From contig OZ022515.1 of NCBI GenBank assembly GCA_963989385.1, positions 11,750,803 through 11,814,802 of the forward strand: a stretch of 64,000 nucleotides of DNA, in the 5' to 3' direction. Positions within the stretch are counted from its first letter, which is position 1. Each line of letters begins with the position of its first letter. Shown here in pieces: positions 12,101 through 27,100 of this stretch. A program made the position numbers and the translations under genes. Under the pieces are notes generated by a model that did no database searches, was not told the origin of the DNA, and saw only the letters and a program-made list of their open reading frames with translations. This DNA comes from Ctena decussata (lineage: Eukaryota > Mollusca > Bivalvia > Lucinida > Lucinidae).

Positions 12101-15100
12101 AGTCTATACTTTCTATTTCTTCCAAAATGCAAGAAAACAATAGTACAAGAAGAAGGAAAGCATTGTATCTAATGTCTTGCTAGGGTGCCATGCAGTAGTG
12201 TTGATTATGACATGATTTTATGTGTAAACTACACATACATAAATGGTGACTTTGGTTGTGAATAAGTGTAAAGATGACATGCATAGGTGTTGAATACAAA
12301 TGTCATAAAGTATTGCATGGGATGTACAGTTGACATGCATGAGTATTTAATACTAATGATGTGAAATGAGCCGCAACATGAGAAAACCAACAAAGTGGTT
12401 GTGCGCCCAGCGCAGACTCAGATCAGCCTGGGCATCTGCCCAGCATAGCTGTAGATAAGAGGGGTATTTGATGATAATTGAGGGATAATTTTTTTTATTT
12501 CTCATTGAAACCATATGTTGTGATCCCTCATCTGAACCGTCTCGTTTAGATGGTTCAGATGAGGCTTAACAACATATGTTTTAATGAAGAATTAACAAAA
12601 ATTATCCCTCACTATCACCAAATACTCCCTCTTATCTAGAGCTCTGGCCCAGTCTGATCAGAGTCTTTGCTGTCCGCATGCAGGTAGCCTAGGCCCTTAG
12701 CTACCCTTTAAGCATGTAGCGAAGAGTCTGATCAGACTGAACGGATGCCCAGGCTGATCTGAGTCTGCGCTGGGCGCACAACCACTTAGTTGGTTTTCTT
12801 GTGTCCCAGCTCAAATGAAGACCTGGCATCATGAGCAGGCTTACAAGTGGCTTTTCATGAAAAAGTAGGAAAAAAGTAGGAATCATTTCATGAAAAAAGT
12901 AGGAATCTTATGATAAAAAGTAGGAATTATTTATACAAACTGATCAATAAATCTTGTATATATTAACTCACTTAAACGCTGCAGAACAGTTCAGAAAAAC
13001 TCCAGTCACAAGATATAAGGGCTGTTTAATTTCAGGAGGCTCTGAAATCTTTCTGTTCATGCTGCTGTCAACCTGAATTTTTTTTTATTCATTAATCAAA
13101 TAATTGAACATTTAAACAAACCATAACAAGAGCTTCGCAAGCGGCGCATAATACGCCTGTTTCATTGTCATGAAGGAGTTACAGGATGAACAAGATGGTT
13201 TATAGAAGGATGGACAGGCAGACAAAACAGGGGAAACAACTCTGTAATTAATGACTGCAATGTTATCAGAACAACACATCAAATACTATTAGTACACCAA
13301 AAATCAGGTTCCAGGGTGAAGCAGCTCAGAAGTTGTGAAACGCCAAAGTCAAACAAGGGAGATAATTCATAAACTCTTAGTCGCAATACTTTCCCTTGAC
13401 AATATACACATCACCATAAAGTTTTGTTAAAATACTTTCAACGGTTCAGGAGATAGAGAGTTGGTTGGTTGGTTGATTTGATGCTTAACGTCCACGGTAA
13501 ACAACTAAGGTCATGTCGGGATGGTCAATTAACCTAACCACACTATTCCTGGGCAGGCTTAGACCTCCTAAGCGGTTAACCAGTACTAAGTGCACATACT
13601 TTTGCCAGTAACTGACAACTGCCCTTCTTGAATCAGCGGAAGGAGAAACGAAAGTATGTGGCCAGACCGGGATTCGAACCCAGGACCTCTGACTTACGAG
13701 TCAGGTGCCCTACCGATTGCGCTACCCGGCCCGGCCGAGATACAGAGTAAAACGGAAATTGATGCAAGGGCAGATAATTCAGGAAGCAAACCAGAGTTGT
13801 GGTTCATGCGCATGATACAGTACCCATTATTATACACATTCCTACAAAGTTTCATTGAAATATTTCAAAGGGTTAAGGAGTTATGGGGGAATGGGTTAGC
13901 CTAAAAAAACTAATCAAAGGGAGGTTACTCCAAAATTTAGTAAGGGGGAACAACCATTCTTATATGTGACACACCGTCTTGTGATCATGCACATTGCTAT
14001 AAAGTTTCATCAAGATATACCAAATGGTTACTTAGTTATTGAATGCACAAGATTAGTATACACAAAAATACCCTAAAAATCTAATCAAAGGGATGCAACT
14101 CCAAAACGAGGAAGGGGAGAGCAACCATTGTTATACGCGACACATCATCAGACCCTCATACACATTGCTATGAAGTTTCATCATGATATCCCAAACAGTT
14201 ATCTAGTTATGGCGTGCACAAGACTAGTAGGGTAAAAAATAATCAAAGGGGCATAACTTGGAAACTAAGAAAGGGGGAGCAACCATTACTATACGCGACA
14301 CTTTGCCCCATTCTAATATATATGCCTACAAAATTTCATGAAGATATCTCAAACGGTTTCTGAGATATGGTGCGCACAAGAATGTTGACGGACGGACAGA
14401 CGGACGGACGGACAGCACCATGCCATAATACGTCCGTTTTTTCAAAACGGGCGTATAAAAATAGTGAAAGAACTGTTCAATGTTGTTCCAGAGAGAAAGA
14501 GAACCAGGTGGTAAGATGCTTGTATGAAAATATTGCTTTGAACAATATATAATGGTAGTTTAAATGAAATAGAAGGACCTGAGTGTGATCTGTCAGGGCA
14601 CAAGGAATGAGAGCAGTCAGAAATTCAATTTCAGAGTAGAATGGACAGCCTCCCAATGTCTTTCTGTGGAACATGCATTAGAATGAGTATACGATTAAAA
14701 ACACCTTATTTTGTAAATTGATTAACAAGCACAACTACTGCAAGATGAGTAAAAGCAGTCATTTCTACCTCTAGTCAGCCCCGAAATGCTAGCATTCGCA
14801 AGTCTGAATGCCCATCAGAAGTTGTTTTTGTTAAAAAAGAATGACTAAAATGATATCTATTCATGTATAAATGGGGGGTCTGGGGGGGCACACCCCAGAA
14901 GCCCAAAACAATTTAGAAAATCACATTCTGACAGTGCTCCCCAGTGCCTCAAAATTAAGAGCTTGCTTCCTAGCTCCCTGAAAATAATTGCTAGTGCTCC
15001 CCAGCTCCCTGAAAATAAATGGCCATTCTCCCCAGCTACCCAAAACCCTTGGGAGGGCCTCATCCTTCACATTTAGCAACATGCATGTTCAAAATGTTCA

Positions 15101-18100
15101 ACACATTTCCAGAAAGGCACCACCACTGCATAAGAGATCAACAGTAGCATATTCAAAGACTGTAAGAAACTCATCAATAGAATATGCCATCAGTCCTTAT
15201 ATCATGTAGCATGTTTCATTCTGCAACAGACTAATACATTTTTTATTTTCATTTTTTCATTCAAAAAGTAGGACTAGTAGGAATATTTTTGGAAAAAGTA
15301 GGAAAAAAGTAGGAACAGGGCAAAAAAGTAGGAAAAAGTAGGACTACTTGTAAGCCTGCATGAGTGCTTACTATAAATGGCATGAAATGTGTAATTGACA
15401 TGGATGATGTTTTTTTACATAGCTAAAGATGACACAAAATGTGTAACTGACACAAATGTGTGTCTACTATGATTGGCATGAAATGACAAGTTTGACAAGC
15501 TAGTGTGTAGACTACAGATGGCATGCTGTTAGCAAAGAGACCAAAAACGGAAGAGTATTCAATATTTATTTCTGAACATTCTTTCTCCATAAAGCGTTGT
15601 GGTAATATCTTGACAACATATGACAGGCACTGGCAACATGATAGGCACCCCATTAGTGCCACCACCCCAAGGTGGCTCCCTTGTGTTGCCACAATATGTA
15701 ATGAGCCGCGACACGACAAAACCAACAAAGTGGTTGGGTGCCCAGCACAGACTCAGATCAGCCTGAGCATCCACCCAGTCTGATCAGAGTGTTCGCTGTC
15801 TGCATGGAGGTAGCTTAGACCCTTAGCTACCCTTTAAGTGCTTAGCGAAGCGTCTGATCAGGCTTGGCCGATGCCAAGGCTGATCTGAGTCTGCGCTGGG
15901 TGCATAACCACTTTGTTGGTTTTCTCATGTCGCAGCTCATATGTGTACACCTCCAAAGTATTCTACCATTTTTACAAAGGGGAACAACTTTTGTGACTTC
16001 CTGTTAGCTTTCCTGGCGGACAAAGCAGTTCCAATGTGGGTCTACTCTAAAAGGAAAGAATCTGCTCCCAAAGGAGCAAATTCTTTCCTTTATAAATTGC
16101 ACCCATTGAGAAGGGAGTAAAAACTAAATATGGCAGAGTTCCTTCCTCTGAAAGTCTAGCTGTTTACCTTAACATGGAGAAAATATGGAAGAGTATCTTG
16201 ATTAGGCTATCCTTCAAAATTCTTTTTATCATAAGAACTGTTGGCCATGTCTCCAATCTTGTAAAATAACAGTCAACTTCTGGGCTCGGTTATTCAAAAC
16301 TAACAACGTCGTTAGCAAAAAATATTACTACAATTGGTTTTGTTAGTACTGCAAGACTTAACAAACCTTGACAAATGACTTTGTTAAGCTAACAAGCTTT
16401 GAACAACCGGCCCCTGATTTTGATCTTGGCCCAGAAATAAAGAGCTGTAATGTGCAATATTCTGACAGATATTGTGTGCATTGTTATTTCATCACCACTG
16501 GGTATATAAATATGCTTCAGGAAAAAAAGGTTTTGACGTCTATACCCCGCCTACAAGATTAGTTCCGGGCTGTATATTAGTCCTAAGTCATAACTCTGGT
16601 GGCAATCTTTTGTAGATACAGTCAAACCTGCCTTAAGGGGTCACCATAGGGGACACAACAAATGGATGCTAAAGACAGGTGATCCCTTAATACAGGTTCA
16701 CTAGCGATGTATTTTGGTTTAAAGGACCCCAAAAAGATGGCTGCTTAAGACAGGGACCATTTAACAGGGTGACCACTTCAAGTAGATTTTTCCTTTAAGC
16801 TCAAAACCACAAAAAAAAAAAAAAAAATATATGACAAAATTTATGGCTCAGCATTTCAAAAGCATGTCATAAACTATCGAGGGAAATAACTCTCTTAACC
16901 TGGCCCCGAGGTTATAAAACTTCAGTACATTCTCAAACTCAAAATAAAGCACACTGATTGGCTGCTTCCGAGCATGTGTGCTCGGAAGCAGCCAATCAGT
17001 GTGCTTTATTTTGAGTTTGAGAATGTATTCAAGATTTATAACCTCTGGGCCAGGTTTCTCTGGAGAAAATAAGACAGAGGCTTATCACAGCTGATGATTT
17101 CTAAACCACCTATCTATACTTAGCAAAAATAAAAACTTGACAGTCGCTATTTTTCATCCTACGGTAGTCGGGAAAAGGTGAGACATGAAAATTATTATCA
17201 TTTAAGAAAAGGTAATCATTTTGTAATATCATAGTCACATGAAATTCAAGCGTCTTAAGATACAGCAATATTGAGGCTACTGTAAACGTCACAAGGGTAC
17301 TTTTCTGTTTTCTATGCTCAAAACCAAACAATTGCCGAATTTAAAATTGTTAAAGTCTGACGAATGATACAAATTCTGTTGGCAATGCCTTTCCATTATT
17401 AAATCCAATCTGTATGGACTCATTAGCTAAAATTATGCCGATACACGGTCCACTAGGAGGCCGTGAGGACCAAACGAAAACCCTCAGTCCATGCCATTAT
17501 GAAGTCAGAAATTCAGTTTCAATGGAATTCCCATTACACATTAAAGTCTGTATGGCAGTTTAAGGAATGGCTTTCTACTAAATTTTGTTATTAAGACATT
17601 GAGTTTGCAAGACAATCACACAAACCTCGGAGAGAATAATAAAAAAGACGCTCTGGTATAGAAAATACAGCGTCTTAAAAATCTCTATATGTTTAATTCA
17701 AAGGGAGATAATCTGAAAGTTTTGAATCTTTAAATGGTATTTTCAGGTTGTGATTACAATAAACATAAGCGTTTAAAGTGTTTTCTGTGCGTACTGGATT
17801 TACTGTTTATTGCGTACAAGAAAACTTTCTTCTGCGCATGCGCAAAATAATGTTCTGGTCAGAATTATTAAAATAGGTATAAGTGAGCTAACTCCGGATA
17901 GGACAAAAATTAACCGGTTTGTTTTCATGATTTAAGTAATCAGACGTCTGTCCAATGCGAAAACATCCATACCTGCATTGCATACTTGCTAGGTTGGCCG
18001 GAATTGAGAAATAAAAACCGTCAAGTTTTTATTTTTGTTCAGTATATGTGCAAAAATGACAAGCTTATTACTCCGCCTTTCAAAATTGTGTCAAGGGAAA

Positions 18101-21100
18101 TAACTCTTAATCTGAAGAACAAGCATGAAGCATAAATGCTGGGGAAATTGCAATGAAGCAAAGGAGTTTTAGAAGACTCTACTCATTCAATATATTATTC
18201 AAATGCATATTGTAACATCTTACCATTTGGGTTTGCTAAAATATCAATGGCAAAAAAACAAATCAACAAAAATTCATACTAAAACTGGACTAGACTAAAA
18301 CAAAACAACTTTTTGAACACAAAGTTTAGGGTGAAAACAAAAGATATCCACATATAGTACTCAAAATTTCCTAGTATTGAAATTTTAAATCTGGAAAAAA
18401 AAAATTCTGATTGAGAAGAGCTACTGGAATAAATTAGAACAACAATTTTAAGAATTGCAAACTTATATATTTTTTGATATATCACACTATTCCACTGAAC
18501 AGTCAGTTCCAAACATTCAAAAGCTGAATTTGGAAACAGTGTAGGTCCAGATGAGGTGGCTCATGATGAGCCACCTCATCTGTATCTACACTGTTTGCCC
18601 TATAGTCTTTGAATTTTTCGATTTGACATTGCTTGGGAAAACATTTTTTTAAATTTTGCAGACGTAAATAATGTTGTCTGCTTTTTGGTGCTTAAAGGGT
18701 TAATGTTACAAAATTATGTTGAATATTCAAATCATAATGTTATGAAATGAAAATAAATACTGTGACTTTTAAGAGCATTTGTTTTTTCAAATTTCATCCC
18801 AAAATATTTTACATTTGTCAGCAAATTTTGAGTAAAATATGCAACAGGAAAAACTAGAGCAAGTGAGCAGGGGCTCACGTATACCCCCGACCAGCGCCAC
18901 TGCCTAATGAAACCACCGCCTTATGAAACTACTGCCTAATGAAGTCTATCTTACACATGGTTTGAACCTAGAAGTAAGCTTACGTCACCTATCAAATGGT
19001 TCCATCAAAGTATATTACAAATATCAGCAAAGAGTACCAACTTAACACAAAACTTTAATGTAAACATATAAGTCTGTGCCCATGACCTTGGTTAGCAGCA
19101 GCATCCAGATGATGTCAACTAATCTGCATGAACATGGTACTAAACTTAGTCATATATCAAAAAGGTTTCATCAAAGGATGTTGGAAATATAAACAAAGAA
19201 TATAAACTTAACGCAAAACTTTAATGCAAATATACAAGTCTGTGACCTTGACCTTTGATAAGTAGCTATGAACCTAAAACTAAACCCAATCAAATATCAA
19301 AAGGTTCCATCAAAGGATATTGAAAATACAAAAGAAGAATACATGTATAAACTTAACACATAACTTATGTTTAAGTCTGTGTCTATGACAACAGTTCAGC
19401 AGTAGCATCCAAATGATGTCAAGTATTCTGCATGAACATTTAAGTAAACTAGTCATATATCAAAAGGTTTCATTGAAGGATGTTGGAAATATAAGCAAAA
19501 AATATAAACTTAATGCAAAACTTTAACGCAAATACACAAGTCTGTGACCTTGACCTTTAGTAAGCAGCAGCATCCAGATGATGTAAACTACTCTGTATGA
19601 ACCTAAATGTAACCCTAGTCAAATATCAAAAGGTTCCATCAAAGGATACATGAAATACAAAAGAAGACTATAAACGTAACGCAAAACTTTAACGCAAATG
19701 TTTAAGTCTGTGACCTTGACCTTAGGTCAGCAGCAGCATCCAGATAATGATAAGTATTCTGCATGGACCTGTAAGTACATCTAGGCACAAACCAACAGGC
19801 TTCATCAAAGGATATTGAAAACATAAGCAAAATTAAAAACTTAACACAAAACTTTAACGCAAATGTTTAAGTCTGTGACCTTGACCTTAGGTCAGCAGCA
19901 GCATCCAGATGATGATAAGTATTCTGCATGGACCTGTAAGTACATCTAGGCACAAACCAACAGGCTTCATCAAAGGATATTGAAAACATAAGCAAAATTA
20001 AAAACTTAACGCAAAACTTTAACGCAAATGTTAACGGACGGACACACGGACGGACGGACAGACGGACTAACGGACGGAATGACGATAACTATATACCCCT
20101 CGACATACATGTTGGGGGTATAAATACAGGGAAACTAACTTTTAACATTACAAGGTACATACAAAACAATATTGGGTTCATCGAGCAAACCACAAAATAT
20201 ACTGGTATCTATAAAAGCTGATGAAAATCTTTAAAAGGAATACTAAAAACAATACTTTGCTCTCTTCTTCATGAAGTTGCTAATACTGTGTAGTGCAATA
20301 GCTTTGGGTTTTTTTATGTATTACTGTTCCTCATTTTCATGGTTTTTAACATCTTGTGTATAGGAACATTATTGAACTTTGTATGTTTGGATGAATAATT
20401 GGCTGTACTGAATAAAAGAAATGTGTGTCTGGATACAGTCCACTATTGCCACTGTTGTAAGTGGTTAGTTTAAAGTTTTCAAGGCAGAGAATCACTCGAC
20501 TTACTTCGGATATTTGGTACCTGTATTCAGACAAATGGGTCAGAATATTATTCATATCTTCCTTTATACTCAAGGAATTTTCATGCAGTAAAGTGCAGAT
20601 ACCTTGTCTTTATTTATATTAAACGGTTAATCAAGTGTTTTTATGCTATGCACTGTAATTTTCCACACAAGGTCGAGCAAAGACTTTCATACTTTGCTCG
20701 GCTTTGTATTGAGAAATACAGCATGTTGAAAATGGCTCATACGATGGCTTTGCTGCAAAAGCAAAATTTATCTGCACTTTACTGCATAAAAATTCATTGA
20801 GTATTAAAGAAACATTGATCAATTTTCTTACCCATTCTGTACGAATATTGGTAAAAAATATCACGTCACGTGATTCTCCATCCTGAGTTTTGCTTTGTAT
20901 GAGTGAGTGAACTCGGGTTTAACGTCCCACCAACAACGAGGTCATACGGAGACGCGTGCTTTGTATGAAATACAAAAATAAATTCCACTTACAGAAAATA
21001 ACATCTTCCCAATGGTCTTTGCTTAGAGACTTCGATCTTCTTGCTGCCTTTCTTTTAAACAATAAACCTTTTGTTTTCGACGGAGAATTCTCTTTATCGT

Positions 21101-24100
21101 CGTCACCATTTGGTTGACTTGAAATTGCCAGCTGTTCAGCTCTGAAAATAGATTTTGATGATTTACATTTTGTCTTCCCATAAGTTCTGTTCTCTTCTAT
21201 TTCAGTTCTCGTAATGCCGTTCCCCAAATGGCTCAGTGGTATGTATCCATAGTTGCACACACCTGGCCCTGAGTTTCCATCTATGTCTCCCCATAAGAAT
21301 TCATAAGCCATGTTTTATGCGACTCTTAGCTATTAGGAAACATAATCTAAAGCTTGTCATATTTTTTGGCAATTTTCACACTTGAACAGAGAATTAAATG
21401 ATTTCAGAATTAACTATAAGTTTGAGAAAATCACGCTTGTGCATTGTACAAATTCAAGGTAGCATCTCACTTATAATTTGAAAGGAGCATGGCATACAAT
21501 GTATGCCATGCTCCTCACGAATTATAAGTGAGATGATGACATAGATCTGTTACCATAGCAACTATGGACTAACCAACTGTTGTGCAAAGTACCTTGGCAG
21601 AATGAAATCTCAATGATGTCACTTAGACATCAATATGTCTTCTTAGTTGCTACGGTTACATATTTATGACGTCACTGGCATTAAACCATGGCAAACAATT
21701 TTTCAATGACAGTACAATCTGAAATTCCTTCAACAGGCACTTCAAATTTTCTCAAATAAATATGTCGTTTAATTCTGTGTTACTTGATTTTCTGCAAAGA
21801 TATATTATAACACTAAGTCTTAACATTTATGTTCACTAGAAGACTTGTAGAATCGCTGACTAACATATCCGTTAAGCTAACGATGTTTTAAACAACCAGG
21901 TCTTGTTACTTAAAGCTCTTAATACTTCAAAATGATCTTACCTATTTTTATTTGGAATAATCCCTTTCTGGGTTTCCTGGTTATTTCTTCCCATCCGTAC
22001 AGCCAGCCATGACCCTACAACCCCTCGAAACAGTGTATCTTTGATATGAAAGATATCACCGTGTACGAAAGACAATTCTCCTGTTTCCTGTTGTTCATGG
22101 TTGAAATGTGTCCGAATATAGAAACTGTCACCAGCCTCGTGACTTGTCATTATTCGGTCAAAATCTGAAAACAAGAAAAGAACAAGAAATGAGCCGCAAC
22201 ACGAGAAAACCAACAAAGTGGCTATGCGCCCAGAGCGGACTCAAATCAGCCTGGGCATCCGCCCAGTCTGATCAGAGTCTTCGCTGTCTGCATGGAGGTA
22301 GCTTAGACCTTTAACATGTAGCTACCCTTTAAGTGCTTAGTACAGAGTACAATTAGACTGGGCGGCTGCCTAGGCCTATCTGAGTCTGCGCTGGGCGCAC
22401 AACCACTTTGTTGGTTTTCTTGTGTCCCGGCTCAAATGTTTTTCAGATAAAAACAGATGCTCCCCAACAGTCCATTCCCACTCTCTTGGATCTCCTACTG
22501 GTGCACCCCAACTCACTAATATCATTATCCTATGCCTTTGCTTAGTTTGCTAAGTTGATAAAATCTACCAAGTTTGATCTTTCATGTCAATACAATGTCA
22601 ATATGTTCAAGAGCATTAATAGTACTTCTGTGACCTTGAAAATGGGGTCAACATCACCAACCTCATTTCAGATTGTCATAAAATATATTCTTACAAGTCC
22701 AAATCTGACTAAATTCCACCAAGTGGTTCAAAAATATTAGTGAAAATTTCTATCTGCTCCTATGACCTTGAAAAGGAGACAAGGTCATCAAAATCTTATC
22801 AGCTCTTAAGCTTGTCTCAATGATATATCCATGCAAATTAGAAGAAAATCCATCTACTAGCTCGAAACATAATTGAGCTGCGACACGAAAATACCAATGA
22901 AGTGGCATATAAGCACAGCATAGCTCAGTCTGATCAGAGTAATCGCAGTCCGCATCAAGGTAGCTTAGACCCTTAACTACTCTTTAAGCCTACAGAAAGA
23001 CTCTGATCAGGCTGATCTGAGTCTTGCTGGGCGCAAATCCCACTTTGCTGGTTTTATCCTGTTGCTGCTTAATTATCTTTCATTCTAGAAGACCTAACAA
23101 ATCCCTGACTCATGACTTTGTTAAGCTAACAATGCTAGGAACAAAACAAGGCCCTTACCTTCTTTTTTATATTGCACCACTAACGTTACCATTCCCTCAA
23201 GACTAGTTAAATATGTGACAGCTTCTTCACGAGACAGCCCAACAATATCTCTGTCATTAGCCTGTAATACAAAATCAACCTTCATTATCTTAAAACTCCG
23301 CATAAAGATGGGATCTGAGGATAATTCTGAGATTACTTTTTTTATATGTCAATGGAAGTATATGTTGTGATCCCTTGTTAGAACCATCTCTCCTATAACC
23401 AACCTGTTCCATTTTTAGGGCAATTATGGTAAAATATTTTATGAGTCCAGATATTTTTAATACACAGAAACAATCCTTCTCCATTTGCCTGTCAGCTTCT
23501 TTGATTCAAATACTTTATCTATTTTCTACTGCAATGACAAGAGATATTTAACTGCTGGGTATTCCGACTTTCTACACCATACCTAAGCACCTCAAACCAC
23601 TCGACATCGGTGCCTCTTATGTAACAGAAGCCAGGTAATTTTATATCTAAGCAAAACTTAAATATCAAACGGAGAAGACACAGATGAGGTGGCTCATCAT
23701 GAGCCACCTCATTTGTGTCTACACTGTTTGCCCTCTATTCTTTGAATTTTAGCTTAGGTGAAACTATTTTTTTTAAATTTTGTAGGCATAACACTAATCG
23801 TCTGCTTTTTTTTTCCTCTATTCTTTGAATTCCCAATATGTTAGCTTAGGTGAAACTTTCTTTTTAAATTTTGCAGGCTTAGAACTTGTTGTCCACATTT
23901 CTTTATCTATTTTTTTTTTGTACTTTAAGGGTTAATAAGAATTGGTAACAGATTATCAGGGCTATATAAACTGTAGGCAGTCACCTTCTGCCTCTTAGCT
24001 GAAGAAGCCCCGGTAGCTCAGTAGGTTAACTGCTGGCCTGCTGATCTAGCGGTCATGGGTTTGAACCCACCTGTAGACGGGAAATCTTTTCAATTGTAAA

Positions 24101-27100
24101 CAGGGTTCCACTGCACACAGTCTTTCATTATCACCCATCCATTGTCCTGATATGACTGAAACACTGTTAAAGAGGACGCAAAATCGCAAGTCATCCATCC
24201 ATCCATCTCTCAGCTGAAAGTTTGTCTAGTTAATGTATATACTGTTCGCTTCTTACCTTTAAAATGTGGTCCCCTTCTGTGAGCCCCTGAGCCTCAGCAG
24301 CACTGCCTGGTTGAACTGATGCTATATAGATCCCCGTCGAGTTCCCACCAGCCAGCCTCAGACCTAGGCCCACATCTGGCTCTTTTTGGAAAGTTACCGC
24401 TCGTGGCTCTGGACGGATGTCTTTTCTCTTTCCAACATATCGTCTGAAAAAAGTTAGAAAAATTATAAGTTGAATACTCCAGATGGTATAATACATATAA
24501 TGGGACTATATTTAAGAAATTCTGTTTTTGTCTAATTATGGCTGCTGATAACTTATTTGAGCTGCAACCAACAAAGTGGCACCTGTGCCCAATTAAGACT
24601 CAGACCAGGCTGCATATCCACCCAGTCTAATCAGAGTCTTCATTGTGTGCTTAAAGAGTAGCTAATTGTCTAAGCTAGCTCGATGTGGATGCCAATGCTG
24701 ATCTGAGTCTTCCCTGGGTGCACATGCCACTTTATTGGGTTTTGTCATTTTGTGGCTCATTTCTTTTCATCTAGGCCTAGCTTTTCAAAAATAGCAGCAT
24801 TGTCAGTTAATGAAACATTACATCTTCACAAGGATTGAGGGGAATCACTACCATTTCTGCAAATGAATGTGATAAGACTTTGCATTGGCATATCTCCTAT
24901 CATTTTCTCAGCATAAAATATTAAAACACTTGATTTTATGCATAAGAAGATTTGAAGAATCCTTGACCGATGACTTTAAGCTAAATATGATCTAAGCAAC
25001 TGGAACTATTGGAACTATTTTCTGTACAGAGATTTCTAAGATGCATAGTAAAGCTGACAATTCAAAGATAGAGATGACCAAATTAGAATAATATGAAATG
25101 AACTTTATTTTGGGGGACTTTATGAAAAATTCCGGAAGATGCCTTTGGGCTTTATTCAGTTTCTGAGTGATTCCTCGGCATTTACACATTAATAAAATCC
25201 ACATATATAGAATACATTCCTATAAAAAAACTTACTCTTCATGGTGTCTGCGTAAAATTCCCATATCAGCTTCGTCATTAACGGGACTTTTATGCTGCCG
25301 ATGTAAGTCTTCCCTGTCGCTATAGTAACCATCTCGGTTTAACGGTGACCCATAAGTTTCGTTGGAATGCTGACGAACTTTACTTGGACTTGGTGATCCA
25401 TCTGTTAAGACAAAGACGAACATAATCTTTATTTGGCTGCATTTCTGTTACATAATATTCTGAGCCGCGACATGGCAAAACCAACTAAGTGGTATGTGTG
25501 CAGAGCGAAGACTAAGATCAGCCTGGGCCTTCGCCCAGTCTGATCAAAGTCTTTGCTGTCCAGAGAGGATGGAGCTTGCCTAGACCCTTAGCTACCCTTT
25601 AAGCGAGCAGCAAAGACACTGATGAGACTGGGCCTCCGCCCAGTCTCATCAGAGTCTTTGCCATCCGCATGGACCTTGCCTAGACCCTAAGCTACCCTTT
25701 AAGCACACAGCAAAGACCCTAATCGGACTAGGCGAAGTCTTCACTGGGCACACATGCCACTTTGTTAGTTTTCTTGTGTCTGGTCTCATCTGTGTTTAAG
25801 ATGAACGAGTAAACTTACACAGAAAGCAACTCTATCTGTTTCAGTTTCATTCTTGCCCCCCTTCTCATTGACTGATAGATTTGTTGCTTTACGTCAATGG
25901 TAAACAGCTATGGTCATGTCGAGATGGTCAGTTAACCTAACCACACTATTCCTGGGCAAGCTTAGACCTCCTAAGAGGTTAATCAGTACTAAGTGCACAT
26001 ATTTTTGCCAGTAACTGACAAGTGCCCTTCTTGAATCAGCGGAAGGAGAAACGGAAGTATGTGGCCAGACTGGGTATCGAACCCAGGACCTCTGACTTAT
26101 GAGTCAGGTGCCCTAACAATTGCCCTATGCGGCCCAGCCCCCCCCCTCCCCCCCCCTCCCCCCCCCCCCCTTCTCAGGAAATGCAGCAAAAATAAGAGTT
26201 CACTCAAACGTAAATAAACTTTTTTTAAGCCCTTCTTCAGTGTGTTTTTGATTCTCAAAGGCACTGTTACACTCGTTTTTCGTACAAAATTTGTCTCTGA
26301 TATGTGAGCAGCACTTTGGAAAACCCAACAAAGTGGCATGTGTGCCAAACAAAGACTCAGATCAGTCTGGGCAGCCGCCCAGTCTGATTACAGTCTTTAT
26401 TGTGCACGTAAGAGATTTCGCTGGGGGCAAATGCCACTTTGTTGGCTTTGTCATGTCGCAGCTCACAAAATTTCATTACACAAGAATTCCGTGGAACACA
26501 ATATCTCACCTGCTTGCCATTGTAACAACACAGAGTTAAACCATAAAACTTGACACCAAGTTTGCGCCATCAAAGCCAACGTCTCTCAGAAAGTCATACC
26601 TTTGTCTGGCTATGCCACAGTCAAACCTGTCTTAAGGGGACACTCATGGAAAACCAGAAAATTGGCTGCTAAAGACAGGTGACCCCGTAATAAAGGTTCA
26701 TTTACACTGTATGTTGGGTTCAAGGGAACCAGAAAAAGGTGACAGCTAATGCCAGTTGACACCTTAATACAGATGACCATATAAGCAGGTTTGACTGTAT
26801 ATGCAAGTCACAGGCAAGTCTAAAACATTTATGTCGACTGCATGCATCAGAACTTCATACAATATAGCTATCAAAGCTTGAGTATAGAGGATCTTACACA
26901 AGTGGTCATTTCATATGAAACTGATGAAACTCGCCAAAGGCGAGTTTCATCATCTATTTCATATGAAATGACCAAGAGTGTATGATTTTGTTTATAATAT
27001 TACCCTTTAAAATGGGATTTTTCCATACGAAAATGCATCGCTGACATGAACGTTGTCAATAACGTTACTTGTGTGCAATAAAGTGTTATTACAGGTATGG

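Larger units (their letters stand above)
12836..15358. mobile_element. composite TIR element, TSD CATGAG
   Basis: Inverted ends CAGGCTTACAAGT (12836-12848) and ACTTGTAAGCCTG (15346-15358) are flanked by CATGAG on both sides (12830-12835, 15359-15364). Both subterminal zones carry AAAAAGTAGGA repeats. The element has itself been invaded by HINE-2 and a SINE. No intact transposase frame is seen. Confidence 0.65.

Noticed and set aside
14857..15063. Minus-strand GCAPPDPP frame as a gene
   Set aside because: Short, without domain or splice signals, inside a composite mobile element.
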